From: Empedobacter falsenii
GTDB lineage: Bacteria > Bacteroidota > Bacteroidia > Flavobacteriales > Weeksellaceae
DNA: 64,000 nt
Assembly (NCBI RefSeq): GCF_013488205.1
Contig: NZ_CP040908.1
Coordinates: 434,001 to 498,000 of the forward strand
Direction: 5' to 3'
Shown in pieces: positions 29,223 to 38,594 of this stretch. The notes under the pieces were generated by a model. It did not search any database. It had not been told where the DNA came from and saw only the letters and a list, made by a program, of their open reading frames with translations. A program made the position numbers and the translations under genes. Every line of letters begins with the position of its first letter. The first letter of the stretch is position 1.

Positions 29223-29945
29223 ATGGGACAAAAAACTAATCCAATCGGAAATCGTTTAGGAATCATCAGAGGATGGGATTCTAACTGGTACGGTGGAAAT
29301 GATTACGGTGATAAAATTGCAGAAGATGCAAAAATTCGTACTTATTTAAGAGCACGTTTGTCTAAAGCCGGAGTTTCTCGTATTTACATCGATCGTACTT
29401 TAAAATTGGTTACAGTTACTGTAACTACTGCTCGTCCAGGTATCATTATTGGTAAAGGTGGACAAGAAGTTGACAAATTAAAAGAAGAGTTAAAGAAAAT
29501 CACTGGTAAAGAGGTTCAAATTAATATCTTCGAAATTAAGAGACCAGAATTAGATGCAATCTTAGTAGGTGATAGTATCGCTCGTCAAATTGAGAATCGT
29601 ATTTCTTACCGTCGTGCTATTAAAATGGCAATTCAATCAGCAATGAGAATGAACGCAGAAGGAATCAAAGTTCAAATCTCTGGTCGTTTAAACGGTGCAG
29701 AGATGGCACGTTCTGAAACTTATAAAGAAGGACGTATTCCTTTGTCTACATTCCGTGCAGACATTGATTACCACATTTCAGAAGCTCATACAACTTACGG
29801 TCGTTTAGGGATCAAAGTATGGATCATGAAAGGTGAGGTATATGGTAAGAGAGAATTATCTCCATTAGTTGGATTACAGAAAAAACAAAAAAAATCTGAA
29901 AACAACAGAAAAGGAGGTGAAAGATCTAATAATAGAAAGCGATAA
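29223..29945 (+). CDS. rpsC: 30S ribosomal protein S3
   Basis: The 240-residue S3 helps form the mRNA entry channel and its helicase activity. It starts [25 protein letters not shown], has the KH-domain loop [10 protein letters not shown], and ends in a basic tail. It lies 4 nt after rplV. The 36-nt gap to rplP is one of the longer gaps in this cluster. Confidence 0.99.
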   Translation: MGQKTNPIGNRLGIIRGWDSNWYGGNDYGDKIAEDAKIRTYLRARLSKAGVSRIYIDRTLKLVTVTVTTARPGIIIGKGGQEVDKLKEELKKITGKEVQINIFEIKRPELDAILVGDSIARQIENRISYRRAIKMAIQSAMRMNAEGIKVQISGRLNGAEMARSETYKEGRIPLSTFRADIDYHISEAHTTYGRLGIKVWIMKGEVYGKRELSPLVGLQKKQKKSENNRKGGERSNNRKR

Positions 29946-29981
29946 TTTAGTTTAACAACTAACATAAAGAATTAAGTAGAT

Positions 29982-30401
29982 ATGTTATCACCGAGAAGAG
30001 TAAAGTTTAGAAAAACCCAAAAAGGTAAGATGAAAGGTGTTTCTCACAGAGGAACTCAATTAGCTTACGGGACTTTCGGGATCAAATCTTTAGACGAAGC
30101 GTTTATTACAGCACGTCAAATCGAGGCAGCTCGTATTGCTGCAACTCGTTTCATGAAGAGAGAGGGTCAATTATGGATTAAAATATTTCCAGATAAACCA
30201 ATTACTAAGAAACCAGCAGAGGTACGTATGGGTAAAGGTAAAGGTGCACCAGAATATTGGGTAGCTCCTGTACAACCAGGTCGTATCTTATTCGAAGTAG
30301 GAGGTGTGCCAGTAGAGGTTGCAACTGAAGCATTGCGTTTAGCAGCTCAGAAGTTACCTGTTAAGACTAAGTTTATCGTTGCACGTGATTTCCAAAATTA
30401 A
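29982..30401 (+). CDS. rplP: 50S ribosomal protein L16
   Basis: The 139-residue L16 binds near the A-site tRNA elbow and completes the peptidyl transferase centre late in assembly. It begins [19 protein letters not shown] and has [24 protein letters not shown], the loop carrying the arginine that is hydroxylated in some bacteria. It lies 36 nt after rpsC and 22 nt before rpmC. Confidence 0.99.
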   Translation: MLSPRRVKFRKTQKGKMKGVSHRGTQLAYGTFGIKSLDEAFITARQIEAARIAATRFMKREGQLWIKIFPDKPITKKPAEVRMGKGKGAPEYWVAPVQPGRILFEVGGVPVEVATEALRLAAQKLPVKTKFIVARDFQN

Positions 30402-30423
30402 TAATTTCAAAAATTAAGAAAAA

Positions 30424-30612
30424 ATGAAAGCAGCAGATATTAGAAATCTAAGTGTTGAAGAGTTACAAGCTAAAATAGCTGAAGAACAAGCGAACTACGA
30501 TCAATTAAAATTGACAAACGCTATTTCTCCTGTAGCAAATCCAATCGGTATTAGAGACTTACGCAGAACAATTGCTCGTTTGAATACCGTGTTAAACGAA
30601 AAACAATCATAA
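30424..30612 (+). CDS. rpmC: 50S ribosomal protein L29
   Basis: The 62-residue L29 is a helical hairpin at the tunnel exit that helps bind SRP and trigger factor. It begins MKAADIRNLSVEELQAKIAEE and has ISPVANPIGIRDLRRTIARLNTVLNE. It fits its place between rplP and rpsQ. Confidence 0.97.
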   Translation: MKAADIRNLSVEELQAKIAEEQANYDQLKLTNAISPVANPIGIRDLRRTIARLNTVLNEKQS

Positions 30613-30628
30613 CAGTAATCTGTAACTG

Positions 30629-30883
30629 ATGGAAAGAAAATTAAGAAAAGAAAGAGTAGGTTTAGTTACATCAAACAAAATGGAAAAAACCATTGTTGTA
30701 GCTGAAACTAAGAAGCAAAAGCACCCATTCTATGGGAAATTCGTTTTAAAAACGAAGAAATATACAGCGCACGACGAAAATAACGAGTGTAACGAAGGTG
30801 ACACAGTGCGTATCATGGAGACTCGTCCTTTGTCTAAAAACAAAAGATGGAGATTAGTAGAAATCATTGAAAGAGCTAAATAA
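30629..30883 (+). CDS. rpsQ: 30S ribosomal protein S17
   Basis: The 84-residue S17 is an OB-fold protein binding 16S rRNA early in assembly. It has [45 protein letters not shown], the usual core, and [17 protein letters not shown] at the end. It lies 8 nt before rplN. Confidence 0.98.
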   Translation: MERKLRKERVGLVTSNKMEKTIVVAETKKQKHPFYGKFVLKTKKYTAHDENNECNEGDTVRIMETRPLSKNKRWRLVEIIERAK

Positions 30884-30891
30884 GATAAGTT

Positions 30892-31260
30892 ATGTTACAA
30901 CAAGAATCTAGATTAAAAGTTGCAGATAACACAGGAGCTCGTGAAGCATTAGTAATCCGCGTTTTAGGTGGTACTAAAAGAAGATACGCATCAGTAGGTG
31001 ACAAAATCGTAGTTGCGATCAAAGAAGCTACACCTTCAGGAAACGTTAAAAAAGGTGCTGTATCAAAAGCTGTTGTAGTTAGAACTAAAAAAGAAGTTCG
31101 TAGAAAAGACGGTTCATATATCCGTTTCGACGATAATGCATGTGTATTATTGAACACTCAAGGAGAAATGCGTGGTACTCGTGTATTCGGTCCAGTTGCT
31201 CGTGAGTTACGTGATAAAGAATATATGAAAATTGTATCATTAGCCCCAGAGGTATTATAA
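30892..31260 (+). CDS. rplN: 50S ribosomal protein L14
   Basis: The 122-residue L14 forms part of bridge B8 and is the binding site of the silencing factor RsfS. It begins [27 protein letters not shown], which is diagnostic. Antisense reading frames across it are shadows. It lies 8 nt after rpsQ and 9 nt before rplX. Confidence 0.99.
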   Translation: MLQQESRLKVADNTGAREALVIRVLGGTKRRYASVGDKIVVAIKEATPSGNVKKGAVSKAVVVRTKKEVRRKDGSYIRFDDNACVLLNTQGEMRGTRVFGPVARELRDKEYMKIVSLAPEVL

Positions 31261-31269
31261 TAGAACAAC

Positions 31270-31584
31270 ATGGCAAAGTTAAAAATTAAAAAAGGAGACA
31301 AAGTAGTCGTTTTATCAGGATCTAACAAAGGTCAAATTGGTACTGTGTTACGCGTATTCCCTGACAAAGCTAAAGCTATCGTTGAAGGGGTTAATATTGC
31401 AAAAAAACGTGTAAAGCCAAGCGCACAAAATCCACAAGGTGGAGTTGTTGAAAAAGAAGCTCAAATCTATTTATGTAAATTGGCTTTAGTAGATCCAGAA
31501 ACTGGGAAAGCAACGAAAGTAGCGATCAAAGAAGAAGGAGGGAAAAAAGTAAGAATTGCTAAAAAATCAGGAAAAGCTATCTAA
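31270..31584 (+). CDS. rplX: 50S ribosomal protein L24
   Basis: The 104-residue L24 starts 50S assembly by binding the 5' end of 23S rRNA. It has the KOW motif [36 protein letters not shown]. Its stop is only one nucleotide before the rplE start, suggesting coupled translation. Confidence 0.98.
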   Translation: MAKLKIKKGDKVVVLSGSNKGQIGTVLRVFPDKAKAIVEGVNIAKKRVKPSAQNPQGGVVEKEAQIYLCKLALVDPETGKATKVAIKEEGGKKVRIAKKSGKAI

Positions 31585-31585
31585 G

Positions 31586-32149
31586 ATGAGTACAACAACA
31601 TACACACCTCGTCCGCAGGTTAAATATAAAGAAGAGATTGTAGCTGCTCTTAAAGAAGAGTTCGGATACAAATCTATTATGCAAGTTCCTAAATTAGAGA
31701 AAATTGTTTTATCTCAAGGTTTAGGTGCGGCTACAGCTGACAAAAAAATCGTTGATTACGCTATCGAAGAGTTAGAATTAATCACTGGTCAAAAAGCAGT
31801 AGGAACAATTTCTAAGAAAGATGAAGCAGCTTTCAAATTACGTAAAGGAATGCCAATTGGGGCTAAAGTAACTTTACGTGGTGAGAAAATGTACGAATTC
31901 TTAGATCGTTTAGTATCTTCAGCTTTACCACGTGTACGTGATTTTAGCGGTATTTCTTCTACAGGTTTCGACGGTAGAGGTAACTATAACTTAGGTATCA
32001 AAGAGCAAATTATCTTCCCAGAAATTAATATTGATAAAATCAAGAAAATTCAAGGTTTAGATATTACCTTTGTAACTTCAGCGAACACAGATAAAGAAGC
32101 GAAAGCTTTATTATCTAAATTCGGATTACCATTTACTAAAGAAAAATAA
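31586..32149 (+). CDS. rplE: 50S ribosomal protein L5
   Basis: The 187-residue L5 binds 5S rRNA and the P-site tRNA elbow. The start at 31586 ([17 protein letters not shown]) lies one base after the rplX stop; an in-frame ATG ten codons upstream lies inside rplX and is less likely. It has [13 protein letters not shown] and [34 protein letters not shown]. It is followed 6 nt later by rpsN. Confidence 0.97.
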   Translation: MSTTTYTPRPQVKYKEEIVAALKEEFGYKSIMQVPKLEKIVLSQGLGAATADKKIVDYAIEELELITGQKAVGTISKKDEAAFKLRKGMPIGAKVTLRGEKMYEFLDRLVSSALPRVRDFSGISSTGFDGRGNYNLGIKEQIIFPEINIDKIKKIQGLDITFVTSANTDKEAKALLSKFGLPFTKEK

Positions 32150-32155
32150 GAAGTC

Positions 32156-32425
32156 ATGGCTAAAGAATCAATGAAAGCGCGTGAGCGCAAAAGAGAAGCA
32201 TTAGTTGCTAAATATGCTGCGAAACGTCAAGCTTTATTAGAAGCTGGTGACTACGAAGCATTACAAAAATTACCTAAAAACGCTTCTCCTGTACGTTTAC
32301 ACAACCGTTGTAAATTAACAGGTCGTCCAAGAGGATACATGAGAACTTTCGGGATCTCTCGTGTAACTTTCCGCGAAATGGCGAACGAAGGGTTAATCCC
32401 AGGTGTTAAAAAAGCGTCTTGGTAA
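32156..32425 (+). CDS. rpsN: 30S ribosomal protein S14, zinc-independent form
   Basis: The 89-residue S14 lies in the 30S head. It ends in [24 protein letters not shown]. It has [12 protein letters not shown] but not the paired CxxC motifs of the zinc-binding type, so it is the C-minus form, independent of zinc. It is the last gene before a terminator, which is unusual because rpsH normally follows directly. Confidence 0.98.
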   Translation: MAKESMKARERKREALVAKYAAKRQALLEAGDYEALQKLPKNASPVRLHNRCKLTGRPRGYMRTFGISRVTFREMANEGLIPGVKKASW

Positions 32426-32450
32426 TTTACCAATAGCTTTAGAAATATTA

Positions 32451-32484
32451 AATCCTTACTCTTTATTGAGTAAGGATTTTTTTT
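32451..32484 (+). terminator. Intrinsic terminator after rpsN
   Basis: An 11-bp stem (AATCCTTACTC at 32451-32461 with its complement at 32468-32478) has a TTTATT loop and eight T's. It ends the rplC-rpsN transcript inside what is normally a continuous spc operon. Confidence 0.92.
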
Positions 32485-32506
32485 GTGTATTAATACATGC
32501 TTTAGC

Positions 32507-32514
32507 TATATTTA
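32507..32514 (+). promoter_or_regulatory. Probable -7 element of the inserted membrane-protein gene
   Basis: TATATTTA, one mismatch from TAnnTTTG, 30 bp upstream of the ATG at 32544 and just past the rpsN terminator. Confidence 0.4.
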
Positions 32515-32543
32515 CACAACGTATTATCAGACTAAATATATTT

Positions 32544-33140
32544 ATGGGACCACTATTTGTCATCCTATTTCATTTGATTTTCATCTTTATTGTAGCAAGT
32601 ATTTTAGCTTTTGTATTTACAATATTTAGTGCATTTTTTAAGAATAAGAAAAAACGAAAAATTGTATTTGCTCTTTTATCGCCTTTTGTATTTTGTTACA
32701 GTCTCTATTTTTTTGCACTTATAGGTAGCGGAATTGTTTCGGCAATCAAAGATGTTGATGTGGGAATTGGAGATTATTGGTCTGTTCCACTGAATGACAA
32801 TGTAAAATTAAGTTTTATAGATTCTTCTGACAATTGTTTCTTAGAGACTGATCAGGAACAATTACCAAATGTTAAAAAAATTCAGCAAATCCAAAATGAC
32901 TATTATATCAAAACAAGTGATAATAGTTATTTACTCAAAAATGATTCAGATGATTTTGTTGAAACAATTATTCCTTCAGAAGTAAAGTTATTGGATAGTT
33001 GGGATTTCTATTTTAAAAAGAAATATGAAATTGCTGGAGGTTTATTAGTATTCTTTGGTATAGTTTCCTTGGCTTTATCTTGTTTTATCGTCTATTTACT
33101 AAAAATAATTGTGATTGGACGTAACGTTTCTAAATCATAA
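32544..33140 (+). CDS. Membrane protein of unknown function inserted between rpsN and rpsH
   Basis: From ATG 32544 (MGPLFVILFHLIF) the product has 198 residues. The same frame is open further upstream, but that part runs through the rpsN terminator and rpsN itself. Two hydrophobic segments lie near residues 4-27 and 38-64, a soluble acidic region about 70-155, and a third membrane segment about 160-190. No conserved motif or family was recognised. Base composition is more AT-rich than the flanking ribosomal genes, suggesting later arrival. It is probably monocistronic and unrelated to translation, though a role at the membrane cannot be excluded. Confidence 0.65.
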   Translation: MGPLFVILFHLIFIFIVASILAFVFTIFSAFFKNKKKRKIVFALLSPFVFCYSLYFFALIGSGIVSAIKDVDVGIGDYWSVPLNDNVKLSFIDSSDNCFLETDQEQLPNVKKIQQIQNDYYIKTSDNSYLLKNDSDDFVETIIPSEVKLLDSWDFYFKKKYEIAGGLLVFFGIVSLALSCFIVYLLKIIVIGRNVSKS

Positions 33141-33280
33141 TTTTAGATGATTATTTCTAAATTGATTTTAAAAATGAGTTTTGAATAAATTTTTTATCAA
33201 ATGAATTTCAATAATAACTCATCAAACAAGCTTTTTGACTACGGCTTAGCGCTTTAAAAATAAATTATTTAGATTAATAG

Positions 33281-33336
33281 TTTGTAATTAAAAAATATGC
33301 AATATATTTGCAACCCAAATGCATAGTGCATTTTGG
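33281..33336 (+). promoter_or_regulatory. rpsH promoter with 5'-terminal hairpin
   Basis: TTTG (33281-33284), an 18-bp spacer and TATATTTG (33303-33310) form a consensus promoter. Expected start is 33315-33317, exactly where a hairpin begins: CCAAATGCA (33315-33323) pairs with TGCATTTTGG (33327-33336) with one bulged T. The leader is about 73 nt. The frame open from 33308 lies inside the promoter. Confidence 0.7.
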
Positions 33337-33388
33337 TAAAAGTTTAATTTTAAAAGTAGTGCTTACGCGCTATACTATAGAATTATTT

Positions 33389-33790
33389 ATGTATACAGAT
33401 CCAATTTCAGATTTTCTAACTCGCGTTAGAAATGCAATGATGGCAGGACACAAAGTAGTGGAAATCCCTGCATCTAAAATTAAAAAAGAGATCACTAAGA
33501 TCTTATTTGAACAAGGTTACATCTTGAACTACAAATTCGAAGGACAAGATCAACCTCAAGGAACAATCAAAATCGCTTTAAAGTACGACAAAGTTACTAA
33601 AGAGCCAGCTATCCGTAAAATCAAAAGAGCTTCAACTCCAGGTTTACGTCAATACGCAGGATCTAAAGAATTACCTCGTGTATTAAACGGTTTAGGTGTT
33701 GCTATCATCTCAACTTCTAAAGGTGTGATGACAGACAAACAAGCTCGTCAAGAGAATGTAGGTGGTGAAGTTTTATGTTTTGTTTATTAA
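33389..33790 (+). CDS. rpsH: 30S ribosomal protein S8
   Basis: From ATG 33389 ([22 protein letters not shown]) the product has 133 residues, the normal S8 length; upstream in-frame codons fall in the promoter. It ends GGEVLCFVY, as S8 does. S8 binds helix 21 of 16S rRNA and, in E. coli, represses the spc operon by binding mRNA near rplE. Here rpsH begins a new transcript, so any such control would differ. Confidence 0.98.
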   Translation: MYTDPISDFLTRVRNAMMAGHKVVEIPASKIKKEITKILFEQGYILNYKFEGQDQPQGTIKIALKYDKVTKEPAIRKIKRASTPGLRQYAGSKELPRVLNGLGVAIISTSKGVMTDKQARQENVGGEVLCFVY

Positions 33791-33812
33791 TCTTTTAAAA
33801 AATTAAGAAATT

Positions 33813-34358
33813 ATGTCAAGAATAGGACACGCACATATCAACATCCCTGCTGCAGCAACTGTTGAATTTAAAGATAACGTAGTTACTGTAAAAGGTAGCA
33901 ACATTACAATGACAAGAGAGTTAAAAGAAGGATTTGATGTAACAATCGAAGACGGAGTTTTAACTGTAGTTCGTCCAAACGATTCTAAAGATAACAAAGC
34001 TTTACATGGTTTATACCGTTCATTAATCAATAACATGATTACTGGTGTAACAGAAGGTTTCAAAAAACAATTAGAATTAGTTGGTGTTGGTTATAGAGCA
34101 TCTAACAACGGACAAAAATTAGATTTGTCATTAGGTTTCTCTCACAATATCGTTATTGAATTACCTACAGAAATTAAAGTTGAAACTTTAACAGAAAAAG
34201 GTAAAAACCCTATTATTACATTATCATCTCATGATAATCAATTATTAGGAATGATCGTAGCGAAAATTCGTTCTTACCGTAAGCCAGAGCCTTACAAAGG
34301 AAAAGGAATTAAATACGTAGGAGAAATTATTAGAAGAAAAGCAGGTAAATCTGCATAA
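33813..34358 (+). CDS. rplF: 50S ribosomal protein L6
   Basis: The 181-residue L6 sits near the sarcin-ricin loop and is needed for late 50S assembly. It begins MSRIGHAHINIPAAATVEF and has the C-terminal signature RKPEPYKGKGIKYVGEIIRRKAGKSA. It follows rpsH by 22 nt and precedes rplR by 13 nt. Confidence 0.99.
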   Translation: MSRIGHAHINIPAAATVEFKDNVVTVKGSNITMTRELKEGFDVTIEDGVLTVVRPNDSKDNKALHGLYRSLINNMITGVTEGFKKQLELVGVGYRASNNGQKLDLSLGFSHNIVIELPTEIKVETLTEKGKNPIITLSSHDNQLLGMIVAKIRSYRKPEPYKGKGIKYVGEIIRRKAGKSA

Positions 34359-34371
34359 AAATCATTGAAAA

Positions 34372-34725
34372 ATGGCATTATCTAAAGTAGAAAAAAGACA
34401 AAAAATAAAAAGACGCGTGCGTCGAAATATTTTTGGAACAGAAACTAAACCTCGTTTATCAGTTTACCGTTCTAACAAAGAAATTTACGCTCAAATTATT
34501 GACGATAACAATGGAGTAACTTTAGCTTCTGCATCATCTCGTGAAAAAGGTGTTGCTGTAGAAGGTACAAAATCTGAAGTTTCTGCATCAGTTGGTAAAG
34601 CATTAGCTGCTAAAGCTGTTGCAAAAGGAATTGAAACTGTAGTTTTTGATCGTAACGGTTTCGTGTATCATGGTAGAATCAAAGCTTTAGCTGAAGGAGC
34701 TAGAGAAGGTGGATTAAAATTCTAA
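34372..34725 (+). CDS. rplR: 50S ribosomal protein L18
   Basis: The 117-residue L18 binds 5S rRNA together with L5 and L25. It has [29 protein letters not shown] and [26 protein letters not shown], the conserved end. It is in the expected place between rplF and rpsE. Confidence 0.98.
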   Translation: MALSKVEKRQKIKRRVRRNIFGTETKPRLSVYRSNKEIYAQIIDDNNGVTLASASSREKGVAVEGTKSEVSASVGKALAAKAVAKGIETVVFDRNGFVYHGRIKALAEGAREGGLKF

Positions 34726-34741
34726 AAAAGAGAAAGAAATT

Positions 34742-35263
34742 ATGTTAGGATTTAAAAACGTAGAAAGAGTAAAACCAACAGGTTTAGATTTAAAAGATCG
34801 TTTAGTTGGAGTACAACGTGTTACTAAAGTAACAAAAGGAGGTAGAGCATTTGGTTTCTCTGCAATCGTAGTAGTAGGTGACGGAAACGGAGTAGTAGGT
34901 TACGGATTAGGGAAATCTAAAGACGTAGCTTCTGCAATCGCTAAAGCTATCGAAGATGCTAAGAAAAACTTAGTACGTATCCCATTATTTAACAACACAA
35001 TTCCTCACGAACAAGAAGCTCGTTTCGGTGGTGCGCAAGTATTCATCCGTCCAGCATCTAAAGGTACAGGGGTAATTGCAGGTGGTACAGTACGTGCGGT
35101 ATTAGAATCAGTTGGTGTACATGATGTATTATCAAAATCAAAAGGTTCTTCTAACCCTCACAACGCAGTAAAAGCTACATTCCGTGCTTTATTAAGCTTA
35201 CGTTCTGTAGAAACTATTGCTCGTCAAAGAGGTATTTCTGTAACTAAAGTATTCAACGGTTAA
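34742..35263 (+). CDS. rpsE: 30S ribosomal protein S5
   Basis: The 173-residue S5 is involved in decoding fidelity and mRNA entry. It has [36 protein letters not shown] and [44 protein letters not shown]. No obvious spectinomycin-resistance change was noticed. It lies 11 nt before rpmD. Confidence 0.98.
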   Translation: MLGFKNVERVKPTGLDLKDRLVGVQRVTKVTKGGRAFGFSAIVVVGDGNGVVGYGLGKSKDVASAIAKAIEDAKKNLVRIPLFNNTIPHEQEARFGGAQVFIRPASKGTGVIAGGTVRAVLESVGVHDVLSKSKGSSNPHNAVKATFRALLSLRSVETIARQRGISVTKVFNG

Positions 35264-35274
35264 AAAAAAGTAAA

Positions 35275-35454
35275 ATGAGCAAAGTAAGAGTAAAACAAAC
35301 ACGTAGTGCAATCAACCGTGATAAATCTCAAAAAGCTACATTAGTTGCTTTAGGTTTGAAAAAGTTGAATCAAGTTGTTGAGCACGAATCAACTCCTCAA
35401 ATTGAAGGAATGATCCGTAAAATCTCACACTTAGTAGTAGTAGAAAGAGCTTAA
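35275..35454 (+). CDS. rpmD: 50S ribosomal protein L30
   Basis: A short gene of 59 codons read directly from the sequence: it begins MSKVRVKQTRSAINRDKSQK and ends SHLVVVERA, with LVALGLKKLNQVVEHE in between, the L30 core. It fits exactly between rpsE (11 nt) and rplO (30 nt), the universal order. L30 is a small 50S protein with a ferredoxin-like fold. Confidence 0.97.
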   Translation: MSKVRVKQTRSAINRDKSQKATLVALGLKKLNQVVEHESTPQIEGMIRKISHLVVVERA

Positions 35455-35484
35455 TCGCTTTTAACCTTTTAAAAATTATTAAAA

Positions 35485-35940
35485 ATGAATTTAAGTAATT
35501 TAAAACCAGCTGCTGGTTCAGTACAAAATAAATTCCGTAAAGGTAGAGGTGAAGGTAGTGGAAACGGTTTGACAGCAGGTCGTGGACACAAAGGTGCTAA
35601 ATCTCGTTCTGGTTATTCAAGAAAAATCGGTTTCGAAGGTGGACAAATGCCTTTACAAAGACGTTTACCTAAATTTGGTTTCAAAAACATCAACAGAGTT
35701 GAGTACACTGGAATCAATTTAGATACAATTCAACAATTAGTTGATAACAACAAAATTACAGATACTTTAAACAAAGAAACATTAGTTCAGTTAGGATTAG
35801 CTCACAAAAATGACTTAGTGAAAATTTTAGGTCGTGGAGAGTTAAAAGCAACTGTTAATGTTACTGCTGATAAATTCACTCAAACAGCTCAAGAAGCTAT
35901 TGTGAATGCAGGAGGTAAAGTAGAATTAGTTAACGCTTAA
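35485..35940 (+). CDS. rplO: 50S ribosomal protein L15
   Basis: The 151-residue L15 is a late 50S assembly protein with an extended basic N terminus. It shows [26 protein letters not shown] and [18 protein letters not shown], both diagnostic. It lies 15 nt before secY, as in nearly all bacteria. Confidence 0.98.
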   Translation: MNLSNLKPAAGSVQNKFRKGRGEGSGNGLTAGRGHKGAKSRSGYSRKIGFEGGQMPLQRRLPKFGFKNINRVEYTGINLDTIQQLVDNNKITDTLNKETLVQLGLAHKNDLVKILGRGELKATVNVTADKFTQTAQEAIVNAGGKVELVNA

Positions 35941-35955
35941 GAATATATTTTATAG

Positions 35956-37326
35956 ATGAAAGGGTTTATACAGACCATAAAAAATATCTGGAGCATAAAA
36001 GAATTGAAGGATAAGTTACTTGTAACTATCCTTCTATTGTTGGTTTATAGATTCGGTTCTCATATTCCACTTCCAGGTGTCGATATTAACGAGGTTAATC
36101 GTTTTGTTGCAGACCAAGAAAATGCAAATTCAGGAATTTTAGGATTATTAAACTCTTTTACCGGAGGTTCTTTTAAGAGAGCTTCCGTATTTGCGTTAGG
36201 AATTATGCCTTATATCTCTGCTTCGATTGTTATACAATTGATGGGATTAGCAGTACCTTACATCCAAAAACTACAAAAAGAAGGAGAAAGCGGACGTAAC
36301 AAAGTAAATCAAATTACGAGATGGTTGACAATCGGGATTTGTTTAGTGCAAGCACCAGCATACCTTACATTGGTAACTTCTCAAATTTTACCTTACGATC
36401 CAACTTCATCATATGCTATCTATGTAATTCCTCCAACCAACTTTTGGTTCTGGTTCCCTTCAACAATCATTTTGATTACAGGGACAATCTTTGCCATGTG
36501 GATGGGAGAAAAAATTACTGACAAAGGTATAGGTAACGGTATTTCAATCTTAATTATGGTTGGTATCCTAGCCGACTTACCAAAAGCAATATTTAATGCA
36601 TTTGAAGTAGACCCTTCAAACGGTATTTTCTTCTTGATAGAAATGTTAGGGTTAATCCTAGTTATTGCAATGTGTATTATGATTGTTGCAGCGGTGCGTA
36701 AAGTACCAGTACAATATGTAAGAAGAGCGCAAACTTCAAGTAGCTCATATATGAGATCAGTTACAGACTCTGTACGTTCATATATTCCACTTAAAGTAAA
36801 TGCAGCAGGTGTAATGCCTATTATCTTCGCACAAGCAATTATGTTTTTACCAGGAACATTGGCAAACTATTTCCTAGACGAAGGAAGTCCAGTAAAAGCA
36901 TTCTTCGCGAAAATGGCAGATCCATTTACGTGGGAATACAATTTGATCTTCGGATTACTAATTATTATCTTCACCTATTTCTATACTGCGATTACAATCC
37001 CAGTAAACCAAATGGCAGAAGATCTTAAACGTAACGGAGGAATCATCCCTGGAATCCGTCCTGGAAAAGAAACTGCAAATTTTTTAGACGAAATTTTATC
37101 AAAAATTACGTTACCTGGAGCAATTTTACTAACTTTGCTTGCTGTTTTGCCAGCGATTGTAAAATTATTAGGTGTAGAACAGAGCTTAGCAATGTTCTTT
37201 GGAGGTACATCAATGTTAATTATGGTGGGAGTTATCTTAGATACTGTACAACAAATTAATACATATTTATTAAATCACCGTTACGATGGTTTAATGTCTT
37301 CAGGTAGAACTTCAAGAGATATCTAA
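35956..37326 (+). CDS. secY: Preprotein translocase subunit SecY
   Basis: The 456-residue protein forms the protein-conducting channel of the inner membrane with SecE and SecG. Ten membrane segments can be traced. Conserved parts include [13 protein letters not shown] near the start, [17 protein letters not shown], the cytoplasmic loop [13 protein letters not shown] and the region [18 protein letters not shown]. It is followed by infA, with no adk or map between, as in other flavobacteria. SRP RNA and yidC elsewhere in the window serve the same export route. Confidence 0.98.
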   Translation: MKGFIQTIKNIWSIKELKDKLLVTILLLLVYRFGSHIPLPGVDINEVNRFVADQENANSGILGLLNSFTGGSFKRASVFALGIMPYISASIVIQLMGLAVPYIQKLQKEGESGRNKVNQITRWLTIGICLVQAPAYLTLVTSQILPYDPTSSYAIYVIPPTNFWFWFPSTIILITGTIFAMWMGEKITDKGIGNGISILIMVGILADLPKAIFNAFEVDPSNGIFFLIEMLGLILVIAMCIMIVAAVRKVPVQYVRRAQTSSSSYMRSVTDSVRSYIPLKVNAAGVMPIIFAQAIMFLPGTLANYFLDEGSPVKAFFAKMADPFTWEYNLIFGLLIIIFTYFYTAITIPVNQMAEDLKRNGGIIPGIRPGKETANFLDEILSKITLPGAILLTLLAVLPAIVKLLGVEQSLAMFFGGTSMLIMVGVILDTVQQINTYLLNHRYDGLMSSGRTSRDI

Positions 37327-37348
37327 TAAGATTTTATTAAAAAGATTT

Positions 37349-37564
37349 ATGGCTAAACAAAAACATATTGAACAAGACGGTACGATTACAGAAGCATTAT
37401 CTAATGCAATGTTCCGTGTCGAATTAGAAAATGGACATGTTGTAACATGTAACATATCTGGTAAAATGCGTATGCACTATATCAAATTATTACCAGGTGA
37501 TAGAGTTAAAATAGAGATGTCTCCTTACGATTTAACGAAAGGTAGAATATCTTACAGATACTAA
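37349..37564 (+). CDS. infA: Translation initiation factor IF-1
   Basis: The 71-residue OB-fold protein blocks the A site during initiation. The sequence [70 protein letters not shown] family pattern is complete, including [15 protein letters not shown]. It lies 22 nt after secY. A 75-nt gap with a strong hairpin separates it from rpmJ. Confidence 0.98.
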   Translation: MAKQKHIEQDGTITEALSNAMFRVELENGHVVTCNISGKMRMHYIKLLPGDRVKIEMSPYDLTKGRISYRY

Positions 37565-37584
37565 AAGAAATAATAACGACTGGT

Positions 37585-37616
37585 GATAGAGTTAATGTAG
37601 ATACGTTAACTCTATC
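37585..37616 (+). promoter_or_regulatory. Perfect 11-bp hairpin between infA and rpmJ
   Basis: GATAGAGTTAA (37585-37595) pairs fully with TTAACTCTATC (37606-37616) around a 10-nt loop. No T-run follows, so it is not an intrinsic terminator. It lies in the largest gap of the secY-alpha region and could be a processing site or a ribosomal-protein (for example S4) binding site; function is inferred only. Confidence 0.5.
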
Positions 37617-37639
37617 GGATTATAAATAAATTTACAAAG

Positions 37640-37756
37640 ATGAAAATTAGAGCATCCATTAAAAAGAGAAGTGCTGACTGTAAAATTGTGCGTCGTAAAG
37701 GACGTTTGTATGTGATCAACAAAAAGAATCCTAAGTTTAAACAAAGACAAGGTTAA
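37640..37756 (+). CDS. rpmJ: 50S ribosomal protein L36, zinc-independent form
   Basis: A gene of 38 codons read directly: [21 protein letters not shown] then [17 protein letters not shown]. It has a single Cys rather than the CxxC-x-C-H zinc set, so it is the C-minus type. It lies between infA and rpsM (12 nt), the standard place. L36 binds 23S rRNA near the base of the L7/L12 stalk. Confidence 0.97.
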   Translation: MKIRASIKKRSADCKIVRRKGRLYVINKKNPKFKQRQG

Positions 37757-37768
37757 TTATTTAGAATT

Positions 37769-38146
37769 ATGGCAAGAATTTCAGGTGTAGATTTACCTAA
37801 AAACAAAAGAGGGGTAATCGGACTTACATACATTTACGGGATCGGAAGAAGCAGTGCTTCTAAAATCTTAGCTGAAAATAACATTTCAGAAGATACAAAA
37901 GTTAGCGAATGGACTGATGAAGAAATCAACGCAATCCGTGCATCGATCAATGAAACTTTCAAAGTAGAAGGTGAATTAAGATCAGAAATCCAATTAAACA
38001 TCAAACGTTTAATGGATATCGGATGTCAAAGAGGTATTCGTCACAGATTAGGTTTACCATTACGTGGTCAAAGAACAAAAAATAACTCACGTACAAGAAA
38101 AGGTAAAAAGAAAACAGTTGCTAACAAGAAAAAAGCCACTAAATAA
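37769..38146 (+). CDS. rpsM: 30S ribosomal protein S13
   Basis: The 125-residue S13 forms bridges from the 30S head to 50S L5 and touches P-site tRNA. It begins [26 protein letters not shown] and has [25 protein letters not shown] near its basic end. It opens the alpha-type group rpsM-rpsK-rpsD-rpoA-rplQ. Confidence 0.99.
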   Translation: MARISGVDLPKNKRGVIGLTYIYGIGRSSASKILAENNISEDTKVSEWTDEEINAIRASINETFKVEGELRSEIQLNIKRLMDIGCQRGIRHRLGLPLRGQRTKNNSRTRKGKKKTVANKKKATK

Positions 38147-38157
38147 TAAATAGGATC

Positions 38158-38547
38158 ATGGCAAAAAATCAGAAAGTAGTAAAGAAAAGAAAAGTAGTTA
38201 TTGAAGCTACTGGACAAGCTCATATTCAAGCATCGTTTAACAACGTTATCGTTACTTTAACTAACAAAAACGGTGAAGTTATCTCTTGGTCTTCAGCAGG
38301 TAAAATGGGATTCCGTGGATCTAAAAAGAACACTCCTTACGCTGCTCAAGTAGCTGCTCAAGATGCAACAACAGTTGCATACGAAGCAGGATTAAGAAGA
38401 GTAAAAGTATTCGTGAAAGGACCAGGTCAAGGTCGTGAATCTGCTATTAGAACAATTCATAACGGTGGTATCGAGGTTTCTGAAATCGTTGATGTTACTC
38501 CATTACCACACAATGGATGTCGTCCACCTAAAAAGAGAAGAGTATAA
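38158..38547 (+). CDS. rpsK: 30S ribosomal protein S11
   Basis: The 129-residue S11 lies on the 30S platform near the E-site mRNA. It has [40 protein letters not shown] and ends [18 protein letters not shown], which is diagnostic. It lies 11 nt after rpsM; a 47-nt gap separates it from rpsD. Confidence 0.99.
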   Translation: MAKNQKVVKKRKVVIEATGQAHIQASFNNVIVTLTNKNGEVISWSSAGKMGFRGSKKNTPYAAQVAAQDATTVAYEAGLRRVKVFVKGPGQGRESAIRTIHNGGIEVSEIVDVTPLPHNGCRPPKKRRV

Positions 38548-38594
38548 TCATTTTTCTCAATTTAATTATTTAATATATTTAATAGTAACAAATC

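Noticed and set aside
32403-32543. 47-codon extension of the inserted membrane protein
   Set aside because: It runs through the end of rpsN and its terminator.
33308-33388. 27-codon extension of S8
   Set aside because: It begins inside the -7 element; S8 normally starts at MYTDPISD.
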